DNA from: Shewanella kaireitica | Lineage (GTDB): Bacteria > Pseudomonadota > Gammaproteobacteria > Enterobacterales > Shewanellaceae | Direction of reading: 5' to 3' | Length of the DNA stretch: 64,000 bases | Assembly: GCF_023284045.1 (NCBI RefSeq) | Contig: NZ_JAKIKQ010000001.1 | Location: forward strand, 533,500-597,499 | Shown: one piece after another, positions 17,506 to 27,129 of the stretch | How the letters are laid out: each line of letters opens with the position of its first letter | Position numbering within the stretch: position 1 is the stretch's first letter | Notes under the pieces: model-generated | Told to the model about the DNA's origin: nothing | What the model saw: only the letters and a program-made list of their open reading frames with translations | Database searches by the model: none | Program-made: the position numbers and the translations under genes

Positions 17506-17551
17506 GATTTATCATTTAGTGACTTATTTTCTCCGCGAGAATAAATCCTGT

Positions 17552-18913
17552 TTAACTTTTGTTTTCAGTCAGAAACTCAAACAGACCTGTTTGCATATTT
17601 ACATTCCAAAAACGTCCTGCCAACGTCAGTGTTAATGCGTTGCTGCTAAGCTGCGCAAGTCCATTGCTTTGCCATGCTTCAAAAAGCGGCTGTAACTGTT
17701 CTACCAGGTGAGTTTCAAGTTGGTTAAACTGCAATTTGCCACTATCTAAACCGCGCTTAAAAATAGCGTCGAGTTTCGCAGATGGGTTAGGCGTAAACAT
17801 CATTCCTGGTACATTATGAGGCGTAGATAACGATGCGTCATTGCCGATAGTGCAGGGCTGTTGTTGGGCTTGATGCCAGTCGGTTAAACCGCGAGCGTTC
17901 ATCATCGAATACCCATGAATACTGCCGCCTGCTCCTGCACCAAAGGGAAGGATCTCAATGCCACTCTTAGCAAGCGAGTTATAAACGCTGCGCTCGCGAG
18001 CATCTCGACGCCAATGGCAACTGGATAAGCGTTGCCATTGCTTTGACTCTAAATACTCTGCGCCATAGGCATACATCTGCGCCCGGGTTTGGCTGTCGGC
18101 TTGAAACTCGCTGCTGGCAGTACCAAGGATCTTACCTTTGTCATTGGCGCGATCTATGCGGGTACCACCTAACCCTATTAATTGATACAAGTCGACGCCG
18201 TGGACGCCGCTGTCGATAACTGCTTGTAGATCTTGCTGCCAAATAGGCAGGGTTTGTCCCGGTAGGCCAAAAATAAGGTCAACTACGATGCTGGCGCTGT
18301 CATGTTGGCTTAACGTGGATAACCGTTGTAGCAACTGCGCTTTTTCATCAAATCGCCCAGCTGCACGCCTAACCTCGGTATCGAAACTTTGCACACCGAA
18401 TGAAAAGCGATTAAAGCCAACATCTAATGCGCTATGCCATTTGTCGTCATCAAAGCCATTGAGACGACCTTCGAGCGTCACCTCTGCATTATCAAGCAGT
18501 GGAAAGCGATGTATTGCCTCGCCTAACATTGCTATTTCAGAGGCTGTTATATCTGTCGGGGTACCACCACCGACGTAAACGGTGTCGAAGCCTTGGCTTT
18601 GCGCAAATGGGCTGCTAGCAGCCACAGTTAGTTGCTGGCACAACTGCTGCACGTAATCGCTAATCCGTTGAGGGTTTGCGCCATTTTCGAAGAAGTTACA
18701 AAAACTACATCGCTTTCGGCAAAAAGGGATGTGGATATAAAGCGCTCTTTGCTGTGCCTGAGTAGGCTGTTGCCACCATTGCTGCCAAAGCTCTGGGGTG
18801 ATATTAAGTGGGCGACTGCCGCTGCGACCAGCGTGCGGTGCGCTCTTGACTTTAAAGGCGTGTTGTAAGGGATCTGGACTCGCGAGGCCTGTCATTGTTG
18901 GCGTTAAGATCAT
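17552..18913 (-). CDS. hutW: HutW, radical SAM haem-degradation protein
   Basis: About 453 residues, HemN-related radical SAM enzyme of the HutW/ChuW family. ChuW opens the haem ring anaerobically using SAM and releases iron; HutW is presumed to act likewise. The SAM cluster motif is CRKRCSFCNFF (CxxxCxxC), preceded by YIHIPF. Further blocks are DTVYVGGGTPTDI, FSFGVQSFD and VDLIFGLPGQT, all typical of HemN relatives, and a C-terminal helical domain. The ATG at 18913 is preferred over TTG at 18925; both have weak ribosome sites. A Fur-like box sits 28 bp upstream. It is the last gene of the haem cluster and has its own promoter region. Confidence 0.88.
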   Translation of the reverse strand: MILTPTMTGLASPDPLQHAFKVKSAPHAGRSGSRPLNITPELWQQWWQQPTQAQQRALYIHIPFCRKRCSFCNFFENGANPQRISDYVQQLCQQLTVAASSPFAQSQGFDTVYVGGGTPTDITASEIAMLGEAIHRFPLLDNAEVTLEGRLNGFDDDKWHSALDVGFNRFSFGVQSFDTEVRRAAGRFDEKAQLLQRLSTLSQHDSASIVVDLIFGLPGQTLPIWQQDLQAVIDSGVHGVDLYQLIGLGGTRIDRANDKGKILGTASSEFQADSQTRAQMYAYGAEYLESKQWQRLSSCHWRRDARERSVYNSLAKSGIEILPFGAGAGGSIHGYSMMNARGLTDWHQAQQQPCTIGNDASLSTPHNVPGMMFTPNPSAKLDAIFKRGLDSGKLQFNQLETHLVEQLQPLFEAWQSNGLAQLSSNALTLTLAGRFWNVNMQTGLFEFLTENKS

Positions 18914-18940
18914 TATCAGTCTCAATCACAAAATAATATG

Positions 18941-18959
18941 GTAATGATAATCATTATCC
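18941..18959. promoter_or_regulatory. Fur box upstream of hutW
   Basis: TAATGATAATCATTATC at 18942-18958 fits the 19-bp Fur consensus GATAATGATAATCATTATC almost perfectly and contains the palindrome AATGATAATCATT. It lies immediately upstream of hutW, pointing to iron repression. Confidence 0.88.
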
Positions 18960-19082
18960 TTTGCGGTGTAGGTGAAGTAGATCAAGTTAGCCGTTATTTG
19001 CATTGTAAATATTGCCTGATAACGGGCTATGAATGGGGTCGGTCATTCCATCCTTGGAATGAATACAGTTCAAAGCGATGTA

Positions 19083-19883
19083 TTAAAACAATAGCGGTGT
19101 TTGCTTCCCCGGCTCCATCACTACAATGGGGTCGTACTTCCAAACTTGTCTTATGGTTTCCGGCGTTAAGGCCGCTGCAGGAGCACCATCACTGACGATT
19201 TTTCCTTGCTCTAAAACGATCAGCCTGTCGGCGTAGCGTGAAGCTTGGTTCAGGTCGTGTAGCACCACGACTACCGCGTAGTTGTTTTCATGCGCAAGCG
19301 ACCGTGCCAGTTTTAACACTCTATGCTGCTGTGCAAGATCCAATGCTGAGGTCGGTTCATCTAAAAACAGGATTGCCGGTTTATCCGATTGAGCGAGCTG
19401 GGTTAATACTCGGGCTAGCTGCACTCGCTGCTTTTCACCTCCTGAGAGAGTGGGGTAACTGCGGTGCTTTAATGCCGTTAGATCTAACCTATCGAGCTGT
19501 AAATCAATTAACTGCTCGCCTTGTCGTTGAGATAGGGTTAAGGGATACAGGCCCATTTCAACCACTTGCTCTACCTTAAACGGAAAGGTCAATGAGGCGT
19601 GTTGTGGCAAGACAGCAAGAGATTTTGCCAGTTGGCTGCGATCCCATTTTTTCAGCTCTTGACCGTGTACTTTAACCTGTCCGGTTTCCGCTGCAACCTC
19701 TTGGCATAAGCTTTTAAGCAAGGTTGATTTTCCGGCGCCATTTGGCCCTAGAAGTGCGGTCACTTCACCAGCTTGGATAGTCAAGTTGATATCGGTTAGA
19801 ACTGGCTTATGACCGATGCGCACTGAAAGGTGGTTAACTTCTATCACTGAGGACTGCGATTGCGACTGTGATGTTTGCTTCAT
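19083..19883 (-). CDS. hutD: HutD/HmuV, haem ABC transporter ATPase
   Basis: 266 residues. Cytoplasmic ATPase of the haem importer HutBCD. Walker [10 protein letters not shown] (about 45-53), signature LSGGEKQR, Walker [13 protein letters not shown], and H-loop [14 protein letters not shown]. The N terminus [18 protein letters not shown] is typical of HmuV. It starts 2 nt after the hutC stop and is the last gene of the tonB-exbBD-hutBCD unit. Confidence 0.94.
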   Translation of the reverse strand: MKQTSQSQSQSSVIEVNHLSVRIGHKPVLTDINLTIQAGEVTALLGPNGAGKSTLLKSLCQEVAAETGQVKVHGQELKKWDRSQLAKSLAVLPQHASLTFPFKVEQVVEMGLYPLTLSQRQGEQLIDLQLDRLDLTALKHRSYPTLSGGEKQRVQLARVLTQLAQSDKPAILFLDEPTSALDLAQQHRVLKLARSLAHENNYAVVVVLHDLNQASRYADRLIVLEQGKIVSDGAPAAALTPETIRQVWKYDPIVVMEPGKQTPLLF

Positions 19884-19885
19884 AG

Positions 19886-20902
19886 TTATACCAACTTACT
19901 GCGTTGTTTAAGCAATAGAACGATAAAGAAAGGCGCGCCTAAAAGCGCAGTGACTAAACCAACGGGGAGCTCTGAGGGGGCAACAATAGCCCGTGCCCCT
20001 ATATCTGCTAGCGCCAACAGTGCAGCGCCGAGCATTGCACTTAGTGGTAGAAGCTGTTTATGGTCGGGCCCTACCAACATACGCACTAAGTGCGGTACCA
20101 CTAAGCCGATAAAGCCAATAATACCGGTAGCAGCAACGGATATCCCAACGCCTATAGCGCATAGCACAATCAGCTTGAGTTTCAGTTTATCAACATCTAA
20201 TCCTAAGTGACGCGCTTCAGCTTCACCAAGCAATAGAGCGTTTAGCGCCTTTGCGCTGCGGTTAAACTGCCAACTGACAAGTGCAAGCGCAATGAGTGTG
20301 AGTACGACATAATGCCACTGCGCTCCCGCAATCGATCCAAGCTGCCATAGAGTGAGATCTCGTAAAGCCATGTCGTCAGCCATATAGGTCAATAACCCGA
20401 TTCCGGCGCCAGCAAGAGCGGCAACGGCAACACCCGATAGCAGCAGTAACACGACAGAAGTACCAGTTGGACTGCTAGCAAGGCGGTAGACCACTAATGT
20501 GGTGACTAAACCTGCCAAGAAGGCACTGACTGCAACGGCATATTCACCACCTTGGGGAAATAGTACGATACAAATAGCGGCGCCGAGCGCAGCGCCAGAG
20601 GAAACACCAATAATCCCGGGATCTGCCAGAGGATTTCGAAACAGCCCCTGCATGACGGCGCCACATTGCGCCAGCACTGCTCCCACAGCTAAAGCAAGTA
20701 AGGTGCGTGGCAAACGGACATTATCTATAACGAGTTGTTCATGGGGGGCAACGCTTCCAATCTCAAAATGCGTTGCCCAATTTATGACGGCACTGAAGCT
20801 AGCACTGGGGCTAATCTGCAGTGGACCTATGCTGACAGACATCAGGCATGTTACGACCAAAGCGGTCAGTAAACAGGGCCAAAGCCAACGAGTATTTTCC
20901 AT
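19886..20902 (-). CDS. hutC: HutC/HmuU, haem ABC transporter permease
   Basis: 338 residues, FecCD/BtuC-type permease with about ten membrane segments. Typical blocks: [59 protein letters not shown] and [27 protein letters not shown], the last holding the cytoplasmic coupling helix that contacts HutD. Full family length. Between hutB (23 nt gap) and hutD (2 nt gap). Confidence 0.94.
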   Translation of the reverse strand: MENTRWLWPCLLTALVVTCLMSVSIGPLQISPSASFSAVINWATHFEIGSVAPHEQLVIDNVRLPRTLLALAVGAVLAQCGAVMQGLFRNPLADPGIIGVSSGAALGAAICIVLFPQGGEYAVAVSAFLAGLVTTLVVYRLASSPTGTSVVLLLLSGVAVAALAGAGIGLLTYMADDMALRDLTLWQLGSIAGAQWHYVVLTLIALALVSWQFNRSAKALNALLLGEAEARHLGLDVDKLKLKLIVLCAIGVGISVAATGIIGFIGLVVPHLVRMLVGPDHKQLLPLSAMLGAALLALADIGARAIVAPSELPVGLVTALLGAPFFIVLLLKQRSKLV

Positions 20903-20925
20903 TTATCTATCCCAGTTTTGCTGAT

Positions 20926-21837
20926 TTAGTAACGCTTAACGCTGATGAAATCACTGGCTAACTTATCAGCTGCAGCAATAGCACTAATCCCGAGTCCACC
21001 GAGTAAAGCTTGCGGATTAAGATTTTGGATCTGCTTATTCTTACCCGCTGGCGTGTGGGCTAGCAATGGCATACTTTTTAGTAGCGATTCCACAGGGTTC
21101 TCGGTTGCTTTATCAGAGCGATTTGAGATTAAGATAACGTCAGGGTTGAGCGCAAGGATGCCCTCTTGTGAGACACTTTTATAGCCTGAGAAGCCAGCGA
21201 TATTTTTACCACCGGCTAAGTTAATAATAATGTCAGCGGCAGTTTCATCACCACCGACTCGCGCTGGTCTGTCAGCTTGTAGCAACAAAAATAGTACTTT
21301 TGGTGCATCACCTTTACTCGCTATCTGCTGTTTTTTAGTTTCTATATCTTTAAATGATTGCTGTAAATCAGATTTAAGCTGTTTGGCTTGCGGTTCCCTT
21401 TGTAATAACGTACCCATTGCATCAATATTGCTAAATAGTTGAGCTTGGGTGTTGGCACTGGGGAGCTGTACTACATTAATTTTAGCGGCTGACAGCACAT
21501 CCAATGTGGCTTTGGGACCCATGGCATCAGTGCCCATGACTACGCTTGGATTAAGCGCCAAAATACCTTCTGCCGATAGCATGCGGTGATAACCAAGTTT
21601 GGCAATATTCTGAGATTCATCTGGCAGTTGGCTGGTAGAGTCAACGGCAACCAGTTCATCGCCAGCATCTAAAGCAAATACCAGCTCTGTCATTCCCGCG
21701 CCAGCACTAACAACCCGAGGAGCTGCGTGGTCATGTTCCCCTTGGTGGGCAATCGCGCTGCTACACAAAAGTGTAGATAAACCAAAGCCCATAGCCATGC
21801 GGCGAGTCATAGGGAGGAAAGCATTAAAGTTAAGCAT
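20926..21837 (-). CDS. hutB: HutB/HmuT, periplasmic haem-binding protein
   Basis: 303 residues, class III periplasmic-binding protein. It has a signal peptide (TRRMAMGFGLSTLLCSSAIAHQ) and a His-rich mature start (HQGEHDHAAP). RVVSAGAGMTELVFALDAGDELVAVDSTSQLP is the HmuT haem-binding opening, then KLGYHRMLSAEGILALNPSVVMG with the probable Tyr ligand. The ATG at 21837 has GGAG 6 nt upstream; the frame extends 16 codons further without a ribosome site. It passes haem from the outer-membrane receptor HugA to HutCD. Confidence 0.92.
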   Translation of the reverse strand: MLNFNAFLPMTRRMAMGFGLSTLLCSSAIAHQGEHDHAAPRVVSAGAGMTELVFALDAGDELVAVDSTSQLPDESQNIAKLGYHRMLSAEGILALNPSVVMGTDAMGPKATLDVLSAAKINVVQLPSANTQAQLFSNIDAMGTLLQREPQAKQLKSDLQQSFKDIETKKQQIASKGDAPKVLFLLLQADRPARVGGDETAADIIINLAGGKNIAGFSGYKSVSQEGILALNPDVILISNRSDKATENPVESLLKSMPLLAHTPAGKNKQIQNLNPQALLGGLGISAIAAADKLASDFISVKRY

Positions 21838-21976
21838 GAAAAACTCCAAAAAATTAAACTTATTCATAAAAGCGTGTACCCGCACTTGGGCACACGTAAA
21901 TTCGATAGTGTGACTAAAAGCGATTTGCCTAGGGTGTTTCCTGTATAAATGCTCTGTATTTAGAGCGCTTTACCTA

Positions 21977-22390
21977 TTAAGGCTCCATCAAAATTTGGGT
22001 ATTGCTGATCTGTTGTCGCTGTAGCAGTGCCAACACATTCATCAAGGGTTGAACGGGTGCTGTTTTATCGGCAGCGACCACGACGTTTACTTCCGGATCA
22101 GTGCCAAAAATCTTGATGAACTCGGCTTCAAAATCATCAAAGTTTTGAAAAGTGGTGCCATCAATCGCCCAGTGTGGTTCGGTGGTGAGGATGTTTATTG
22201 CTATATGTTTGTCGTGAGACAAGGCGCTTAAGTCAGCATCAGCTTCAGTTGGCACATCCACAGGTAAGCTCAGCAGCTGCGTGTTGGCGGTTAACAGCAA
22301 AAACACCAATACAATAAAAATTATGTCAATGAGTGGAGTTAGATCTAATCCTTGCAAAGCGCTGCTTTGCTCGTTATCACTTGTGATCAT
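21977..22390 (-). CDS. exbD: ExbD, proton channel subunit of TonB energiser
   Basis: 137 residues. One membrane helix (LTPLIDIIFIVLVFLLLTANT) carries the essential Asp in PLID that couples proton flow to TonB, followed by a periplasmic domain ending LLQRQQISNTQILMEP. Its ATG overlaps the exbB stop by 1 nt (TGATG), so the two are coupled. Confidence 0.93.
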   Translation of the reverse strand: MITSDNEQSSALQGLDLTPLIDIIFIVLVFLLLTANTQLLSLPVDVPTEADADLSALSHDKHIAINILTTEPHWAIDGTTFQNFDDFEAEFIKIFGTDPEVNVVVAADKTAPVQPLMNVLALLQRQQISNTQILMEP

Positions 22391-23154
22391 CAGCTAGCTC
22401 CATTTGGCACTTGGCAGCTTGCTTCTTTGCAAGTTGCCGCTTTACTACAGAGCTGCGCAGCAGAATCGCTACCTATACTTAAGGCTTGATCAAAGCCTTC
22501 TAACCACAGGTTTAACAGATTAAGCGCATGGGCCAACTTATTGCATCGTCTCTCAGCCCAGAGTGTAAACAGATGTGCCATAGTGATAGCGGGGACGGCA
22601 ATAATTAGACCAGCTGCGGTGGTATTCATCGCAAGGCCTAGTCCAGAAGCTAATTCAGAAGGGGTTACAGGTCCGTCGGAAAGCCCGAGTTGATTAAACA
22701 TTTCGATTAAGCCAAGCACAGTGCCTAGCAGACCTAGCAATGGGGTGATAATACCAATGATTTGCAAGATCTTAAGGCCTGATAGTAAACGGCCTTTTTG
22801 TTTTACTAGCCACAAGCTGACAATCTCTTCGCGCATCTCGCGACTTTGATCACTATGGCTTAATAACAGTGCTGTGCCTTTGGCAAGCATACTGCGTCCT
22901 TGGCTAATTTGTGTCGTGAGTTGTTGGCGCTGCTCTGGTGTCGCACTGCGTGCTTGTTGCCGTAGTTGAGCTAGCCAACCGTCTCTTTTAGGCAGTTCGT
23001 ACAACATTAACGCTAAGCGTTCGAGAATGATCATCAGTGCCAAAAATGCGCAGATGAATAGCGGCCAAGTGAGGTAACCTAGCTGCTCTGACAGTTGGTG
23101 ATACAGGGGCTGGGAAGCTGACTGCGCTGCCGATTGAGATAAAGATTGAGACAT
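22390..23154 (-). CDS. exbB: ExbB/TolQ-type proton channel subunit
   Basis: 254 residues with three membrane segments. The family block QIIGIITPLLGLLGTVLGLIEMFN and the following GLAMNTTAAGLIIAVPAITMAHLF lie on the two C-terminal helices that form the pentameric pore around ExbD. The N terminus begins with a Gln/Ser-rich stretch. With ExbD and TonB it powers HugA. It lies 193 bp after tonB, with a hairpin between. Confidence 0.92.
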   Translation of the reverse strand: MSQSLSQSAAQSASQPLYHQLSEQLGYLTWPLFICAFLALMIILERLALMLYELPKRDGWLAQLRQQARSATPEQRQQLTTQISQGRSMLAKGTALLLSHSDQSREMREEIVSLWLVKQKGRLLSGLKILQIIGIITPLLGLLGTVLGLIEMFNQLGLSDGPVTPSELASGLGLAMNTTAAGLIIAVPAITMAHLFTLWAERRCNKLAHALNLLNLWLEGFDQALSIGSDSAAQLCSKAATCKEASCQVPNGAS

Positions 23155-23265
23155 GTAATTTTCCTATACGATTATCTTTGTATCGCGTCGTGTTAGTTGG
23201 TTAATTCGCGTCGTCCCTAAAACGCTTGTTTAAAATCTTCAGCATTAGCCTATTGAAGCTATGCT

Positions 23266-23286
23266 CCTCTCTCTCCTAGAGAGAGG
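23266..23286. repeat. 8-bp hairpin between tonB and exbB
   Basis: CCTCTCTC and GAGAGAGG flank a 5-nt loop. Placed in the 193-bp tonB-exbB gap, it may set relative transcript levels of tonB and exbBD. Confidence 0.45.
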
Positions 23287-23347
23287 TCATTAACGATCAT
23301 CTAGTGGCTTAGCACCATTTCATCGATTGCTTTAAGTTGATATTGAG

Positions 23348-24091
23348 TTAATTCAGCTGAAACTTAACCGGTACCCGCACTGTATAGGCGTAGGCTGTTT
23401 GCGGCGTGGGAGCTGAAAACTGCCATTTTTCTACGGCATTGAGTGCCGCTTTATCTAGCAGTCGATAACCTGAACTGTCGACTAGTGTTAGTGATAATTG
23501 TTCGCCTACCTGATTGAACATAACCTCGATGGTTGCTGTTCCTTGGAGCCCACGTTTACGGGCCTTCTTAGGGTAGTGAGGCTGTGCTGGTGGCGCGGCA
23601 AACGTTGGCTGACTTAACTCTACAGACTGCTGCGTGATGCCTTGCTTGCCACTTACTTGGCTTTGATTATGAGCCACTTGTTCAATGCTATTGTCCTGCG
23701 CTACTTCTTTGATAGCCTCAACTTTCTCTGGTTGTTTTTTCGCTACAGCTTGCGGCTTGGCGACAGACTTTGTTTCTGCAGTGGTTTTTTTGCGGACCTC
23801 AGTCGTTTTGGGCTTTGTGTTTACCGCTGGCGTGGGGGCGACAGGTTTGGTCTTAACTATTTTCGGCGCTTGCTTTACAGGTGCGACTTCCTTTACTGGC
23901 TCAGGTTCAGCAGCGGCACTCGCAGGTGCTTGGCTTGCTTGCATAGCAATAGATAGATTCATGGCCTGATTAGAGCCCATGGCTGAGCCTGAATTAAGTT
24001 GCAAAGCTGGGGAGCTGTTTTGTGAGGCGAGCACACCACCTTGGATTAACAGCGTGATGCAACCAAAAGCAAAGTATCGTTTAGGGGTCAT
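23348..24091 (-). CDS. tonB: TonB energy transducer
   Basis: 247 residues: an N-terminal hydrophobic anchor (YFAFGCITLLIQGGVLA), a long Pro/Lys-rich periplasmic spacer (residues 60-155; repeated KP, AP and KPxA elements), and a C-terminal TonB domain with QPHYPKKARKRGLQGTATIEVMFNQVGEQLSLTLVDSSGY and KAALNAVEKWQF. The C-terminal fold binds TonB boxes of receptors such as HugA. It heads the minus-strand haem operon and is divergent from hugA across a Fur-box region. Confidence 0.93.
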   Translation of the reverse strand: MTPKRYFAFGCITLLIQGGVLASQNSSPALQLNSGSAMGSNQAMNLSIAMQASQAPASAAAEPEPVKEVAPVKQAPKIVKTKPVAPTPAVNTKPKTTEVRKKTTAETKSVAKPQAVAKKQPEKVEAIKEVAQDNSIEQVAHNQSQVSGKQGITQQSVELSQPTFAAPPAQPHYPKKARKRGLQGTATIEVMFNQVGEQLSLTLVDSSGYRLLDKAALNAVEKWQFSAPTPQTAYAYTVRVPVKFQLN

Positions 24092-24395
24092 GAGCGATTG
24101 TCTTCGTTAAAATCAGTGCTACTGCGATACACCTTATAAAATACATATGCTTAGATAAGCTTTACAAAACTTACAATTTACATATTTTACAGAAGGTTAT
24201 GTTCAACAGTTTTAGTTAATGACAATAAGATATACGAATCTTAACAAGATCGCAAATGATAATGATTTTCATTTGATCTATGTTTTTTTCTCAGGTAAAG
24301 TGCCAAAAATAATAGAACGGGTGTCCGATTCTGCGCAATTAAAGGACTAAATGAGTGTTGTCGCTGCCCCATAAACTTACCTTGAGGATTGAAAC
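24092..24395. other. 304-bp divergent tonB/hugA promoter region
   Basis: No gene. It holds the promoters of tonB-exbBD-hutBCD (minus) and hugA (plus) and one Fur-like palindrome at 24253-24275. GAGG lies 8 nt before the hugA ATG. Confidence 0.7.
24253..24275. promoter_or_regulatory. Fur box between tonB and hugA
   Basis: CAAATGA (24253-24259) and TCATTTG (24269-24275) bracket the A/T-rich core TAATGATTT; AATGATAATGATTTTCAT matches overlapping Fur hexamers. Its position between divergent iron genes suggests it represses both. Confidence 0.85.
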
Positions 24396-26447
24396 ATGAC
24401 CAAGAAGCCGCTCGTAATTGCGATGGCAATGGCTTTTAGCTCCAGCGTATACGCACAAGATACCCAAAAAGTCACCGAATTCGATGAAGTTGTTGTTTCT
24501 GCCACTCGCGTTGCTGAAAAAGTGTCTGAAACCAGCCGCAGTGTTGCAGTTGTGAATGAAGAGCAGTTACAAGAGTTCCAGCCAGCGTCTGTTGCACAAG
24601 CGCTTAAAAACGAAGCTAACGTGAACGTATCAAATGGCCCTAGAGCTTCATCACAAGGGGTTGAAATTCGTGGTTTAGGTGGTCAACGCGTTTTACAAAC
24701 GATTGATGGTGCACGTCAAAATACTAATTCTGGCCACCGAGGGACCTATTTTATAGATCCTGAACTTTTGAGCTCTGTTGAAGTCCTACGTGGCCCAGCA
24801 AGTAGCCTTTGGGGAAGTGGTGCTATTGGTGGTGTTGTTGCCCAAAACACCAAGTCTGCGAGTGACTTTCTTGAAGATGAAGACACGTTCGGCGGTTATA
24901 TAAAGCAAGGTTTCGAAAGCAATGGCGATCGCATTAAAACCAGTGGTGCAATCTACGGATTATCTGAAACCGCGAACACAGGCAAGGTCGATTGGCTGAT
25001 AAATGGTAGTTATTACGACAGTAATAATATTAAAGTGGGTAACGACAAAACCCTTGAAAATAGTGCTTCTGAAGGCACAAGTGGCTTAGCCAAGTTTGGT
25101 TGGGAGCCGACAGACGAGCAGCGCTTACAGCTTTCTGCAAGATTTTCAAAAATCGATGAATTAGTTCCGAGTAATCCTACCACTGAAGTTGGCAGTTCTG
25201 TACCACTGGTGAAGCGTAAAACAAACGATCAAAACGTCACCTTAGATTATAGCTTCAACCCTGAAGCGAATCCGTTGCTCGATGTTAATGCCACACTGTA
25301 TTGGAATGGCACTGATTACGATGAAGATCGTGTCACTAAAAATCAAGTCGATAGCACTGAATATAACACTCTTGGCTTTAGCATTAATAACAGTTCTAAG
25401 TTTGCTAACACCATACTGACATACGGTGTAGATGGATACCAAGATACGATTAAAACAGTGCGTGATGACAGTGGTCAAGCTGGGCAAAGGCCGGATGATA
25501 TTGACGGTGAAACTGCAGTTTGGGGAGCATTCACCCGTGCTGATATTAGCCTGTCTGATAACTGGAAAGTTGATGCTGCCGTGCGTTATGACGCATTTAA
25601 AAACACCAGTAACAACTTAAACCAAGAATCAGATGATAGTGCATTTTCACCCTCCTTAGGCTTGGTATGGACGGCAACTGATTGGTTAACCTTGAGTGCA
25701 CGATATGATCAAGCGTTCCGCGCACCAAGCATTGAAGAGATGTATTCAACCGGTACTCATTACTGCATCCCACCGATCCCTGGCTTCTTGCCTGGTGGAC
25801 TTTGTAATACGTTTGAAATCAACCCTGATTTACAAGCTGAAAAGGCGCAAAACAAAGAGATAAAAGCGGATCTTCGCTTTAGCGAACTCGCCGGTGACGA
25901 CGAATTAGCAATGACGCTAAGCGTATTTAGAAATGATGTTGATGATTTTATCGAGCAATCGGTATCTGATCCGCTGATGGGAATTCCTGGTTTTGAACAA
26001 ACCACCTCTTGGAATAACGTTGATGAAGCCAAACTAACAGGTTTTGAATTCAGTACTCGCTACCGTTATGAGCAAACTCGCCTGAGCTTGAATTATGGTC
26101 AAACAGAGGGCAAAGACAAAACCGAAGGCGATTACCTGACTAACATCCCAGCTAAAAAATTGGGTATCGACCTGTCACAAGCCATTATGGAAGGTGATAT
26201 GAAGTTCGGTACTCGTTTCACTTACGTCGCTGAGCAAGATCAGTTACCTGAGGATTACGCTAATCAGTATGACTCATACAAACTTTGGGATGTCTATGTT
26301 GCATGGGAACCTGCAATGGGCACATTCGAAGGCTTAAGAGTCGACTTTGCAGTTGAAAACATCGGTGATGAGGAATATCGCCAAGCGTGGCAAACCCTGT
26401 ATGAACAGGGAAGGAACTTTAAATTGTCTGCGCGTTATAGCTTCTAA
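24396..26447 (+). CDS. hugA: TonB-dependent outer-membrane haem receptor (HugA/HutA/HmuR type)
   Basis: 683 residues. Signal peptide (MAMAFSSSVYAQ), TonB box-like EFDEVVVSATR, plug domain (KNEANVNVSNGPRASSQGVEIRGLGGQRVLQTIDGARQN and EVLRGPASSLWGSGAIGGVV) and a 22-strand barrel ending in an aromatic (ARYSF). The haem-receptor motifs FRAP (QAFRAPSIEEMY) and an NPDL variant of NPNL are present, with a His (GTHYC) between them as in haem ligands of this class. It imports haem using TonB-ExbBD and delivers it to HutB. A Fur box is upstream and a strong hairpin separates it from hutX. Confidence 0.93.
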   Translation: MTKKPLVIAMAMAFSSSVYAQDTQKVTEFDEVVVSATRVAEKVSETSRSVAVVNEEQLQEFQPASVAQALKNEANVNVSNGPRASSQGVEIRGLGGQRVLQTIDGARQNTNSGHRGTYFIDPELLSSVEVLRGPASSLWGSGAIGGVVAQNTKSASDFLEDEDTFGGYIKQGFESNGDRIKTSGAIYGLSETANTGKVDWLINGSYYDSNNIKVGNDKTLENSASEGTSGLAKFGWEPTDEQRLQLSARFSKIDELVPSNPTTEVGSSVPLVKRKTNDQNVTLDYSFNPEANPLLDVNATLYWNGTDYDEDRVTKNQVDSTEYNTLGFSINNSSKFANTILTYGVDGYQDTIKTVRDDSGQAGQRPDDIDGETAVWGAFTRADISLSDNWKVDAAVRYDAFKNTSNNLNQESDDSAFSPSLGLVWTATDWLTLSARYDQAFRAPSIEEMYSTGTHYCIPPIPGFLPGGLCNTFEINPDLQAEKAQNKEIKADLRFSELAGDDELAMTLSVFRNDVDDFIEQSVSDPLMGIPGFEQTTSWNNVDEAKLTGFEFSTRYRYEQTRLSLNYGQTEGKDKTEGDYLTNIPAKKLGIDLSQAIMEGDMKFGTRFTYVAEQDQLPEDYANQYDSYKLWDVYVAWEPAMGTFEGLRVDFAVENIGDEEYRQAWQTLYEQGRNFKLSARYSF

Positions 26448-26461
26448 CTAAGCTATCGAAT

Positions 26462-26502
26462 AAGGCCAAGTCACCAACAATAGGTGACTTGGCCTTTTGT
26501 TG
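26462..26502 (+). terminator. Rho-independent terminator between hugA and hutX
   Basis: AAGGCCAAGTCACC and GGTGACTTGGCCTT form a perfect 14-bp stem with a 7-nt loop, followed by TTTTGTTGTTTTT. It would cut hutXZ expression relative to hugA unless bypassed, since hutX begins only 22 nt downstream with no room for a full promoter. Confidence 0.9.
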
Positions 26503-26524
26503 TTTTTCTAATTGGAGATATTCC

Positions 26525-27037
26525 ATGCCAACTACAGTAGAAACCATCCGTCAGCATTTGATTGATAATCCAAGTGCAATGCCTAGTCAAATAGCAGCAG
26601 AGCTCAATGTGTCAGAGTTTGAAGTGGTGTCAGTATTGCCTACCGAGCAACTGGCGTTACTTCCCGTCTCTGAAAAAGATGCCTTGCTAACGTCTCTGCC
26701 TGAGTGGGGCAATATGACCACGATAGTGTCAGCTTCAGGAAGTATTTTTGAGTTTAAGGGTTCGTTTCCTAAAGGGAAGTATGCCCACGGTTATTACAAT
26801 CTCATCACCAAGGGTGATGGTTTGCATGGTCACTTAAAGCTAGATGATATTAGCGCCATTGCCTTAATCAGCAAACCGTTTCGCGGTACTGAAAGTCACT
26901 CAATTAACTTCTTTGGCCCCGCAGGTGAAGTGGTATTTAAAGTGTATTTAGGTCGCGACAAAAAACGAGTATTACTGCCAGAGCAAGTCGCTCGCTTTAA
27001 GGCAATAAAAGCTGAGCTACAGGCTGCTACTGTTTAA
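26525..27037 (+). CDS. hutX: HutX, intracellular haem utilisation/carrier protein
   Basis: 170 residues of the HutX/ChuX family, cytoplasmic haem-binding proteins that hand haem to HutZ (shown for the Vibrio homologue). The N terminus (ETIRQHLIDNPSAMPSQIAAELNVSEFEVVSVLP) is a helix-turn-helix-like cap; the haem domain follows with TTIVSASGSIFEFKGSFPKG and the conserved GLHGHLKLDDI, then SHSINFFGPAGEVVFKVYLGRD. The ATG at 26525 follows GGAG; an upstream frame extension overlaps the terminator and is discounted. Confidence 0.92.
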   Translation: MPTTVETIRQHLIDNPSAMPSQIAAELNVSEFEVVSVLPTEQLALLPVSEKDALLTSLPEWGNMTTIVSASGSIFEFKGSFPKGKYAHGYYNLITKGDGLHGHLKLDDISAIALISKPFRGTESHSINFFGPAGEVVFKVYLGRDKKRVLLPEQVARFKAIKAELQAATV

Positions 27038-27129
27038 AGCTATACACAATATCTTAGCGGAACAAACCTAATAGCCACAGCTCGAAAAGCCGAAGCACTG
27101 GCTACAAATTAAAATAAGAGAATAGCGCA

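Noticed and set aside
23642..23969. Two long + strand frames opposite tonB
   Set aside because: They arise from the Pro/Lys repeat codons of the TonB spacer read in reverse; no start signals.
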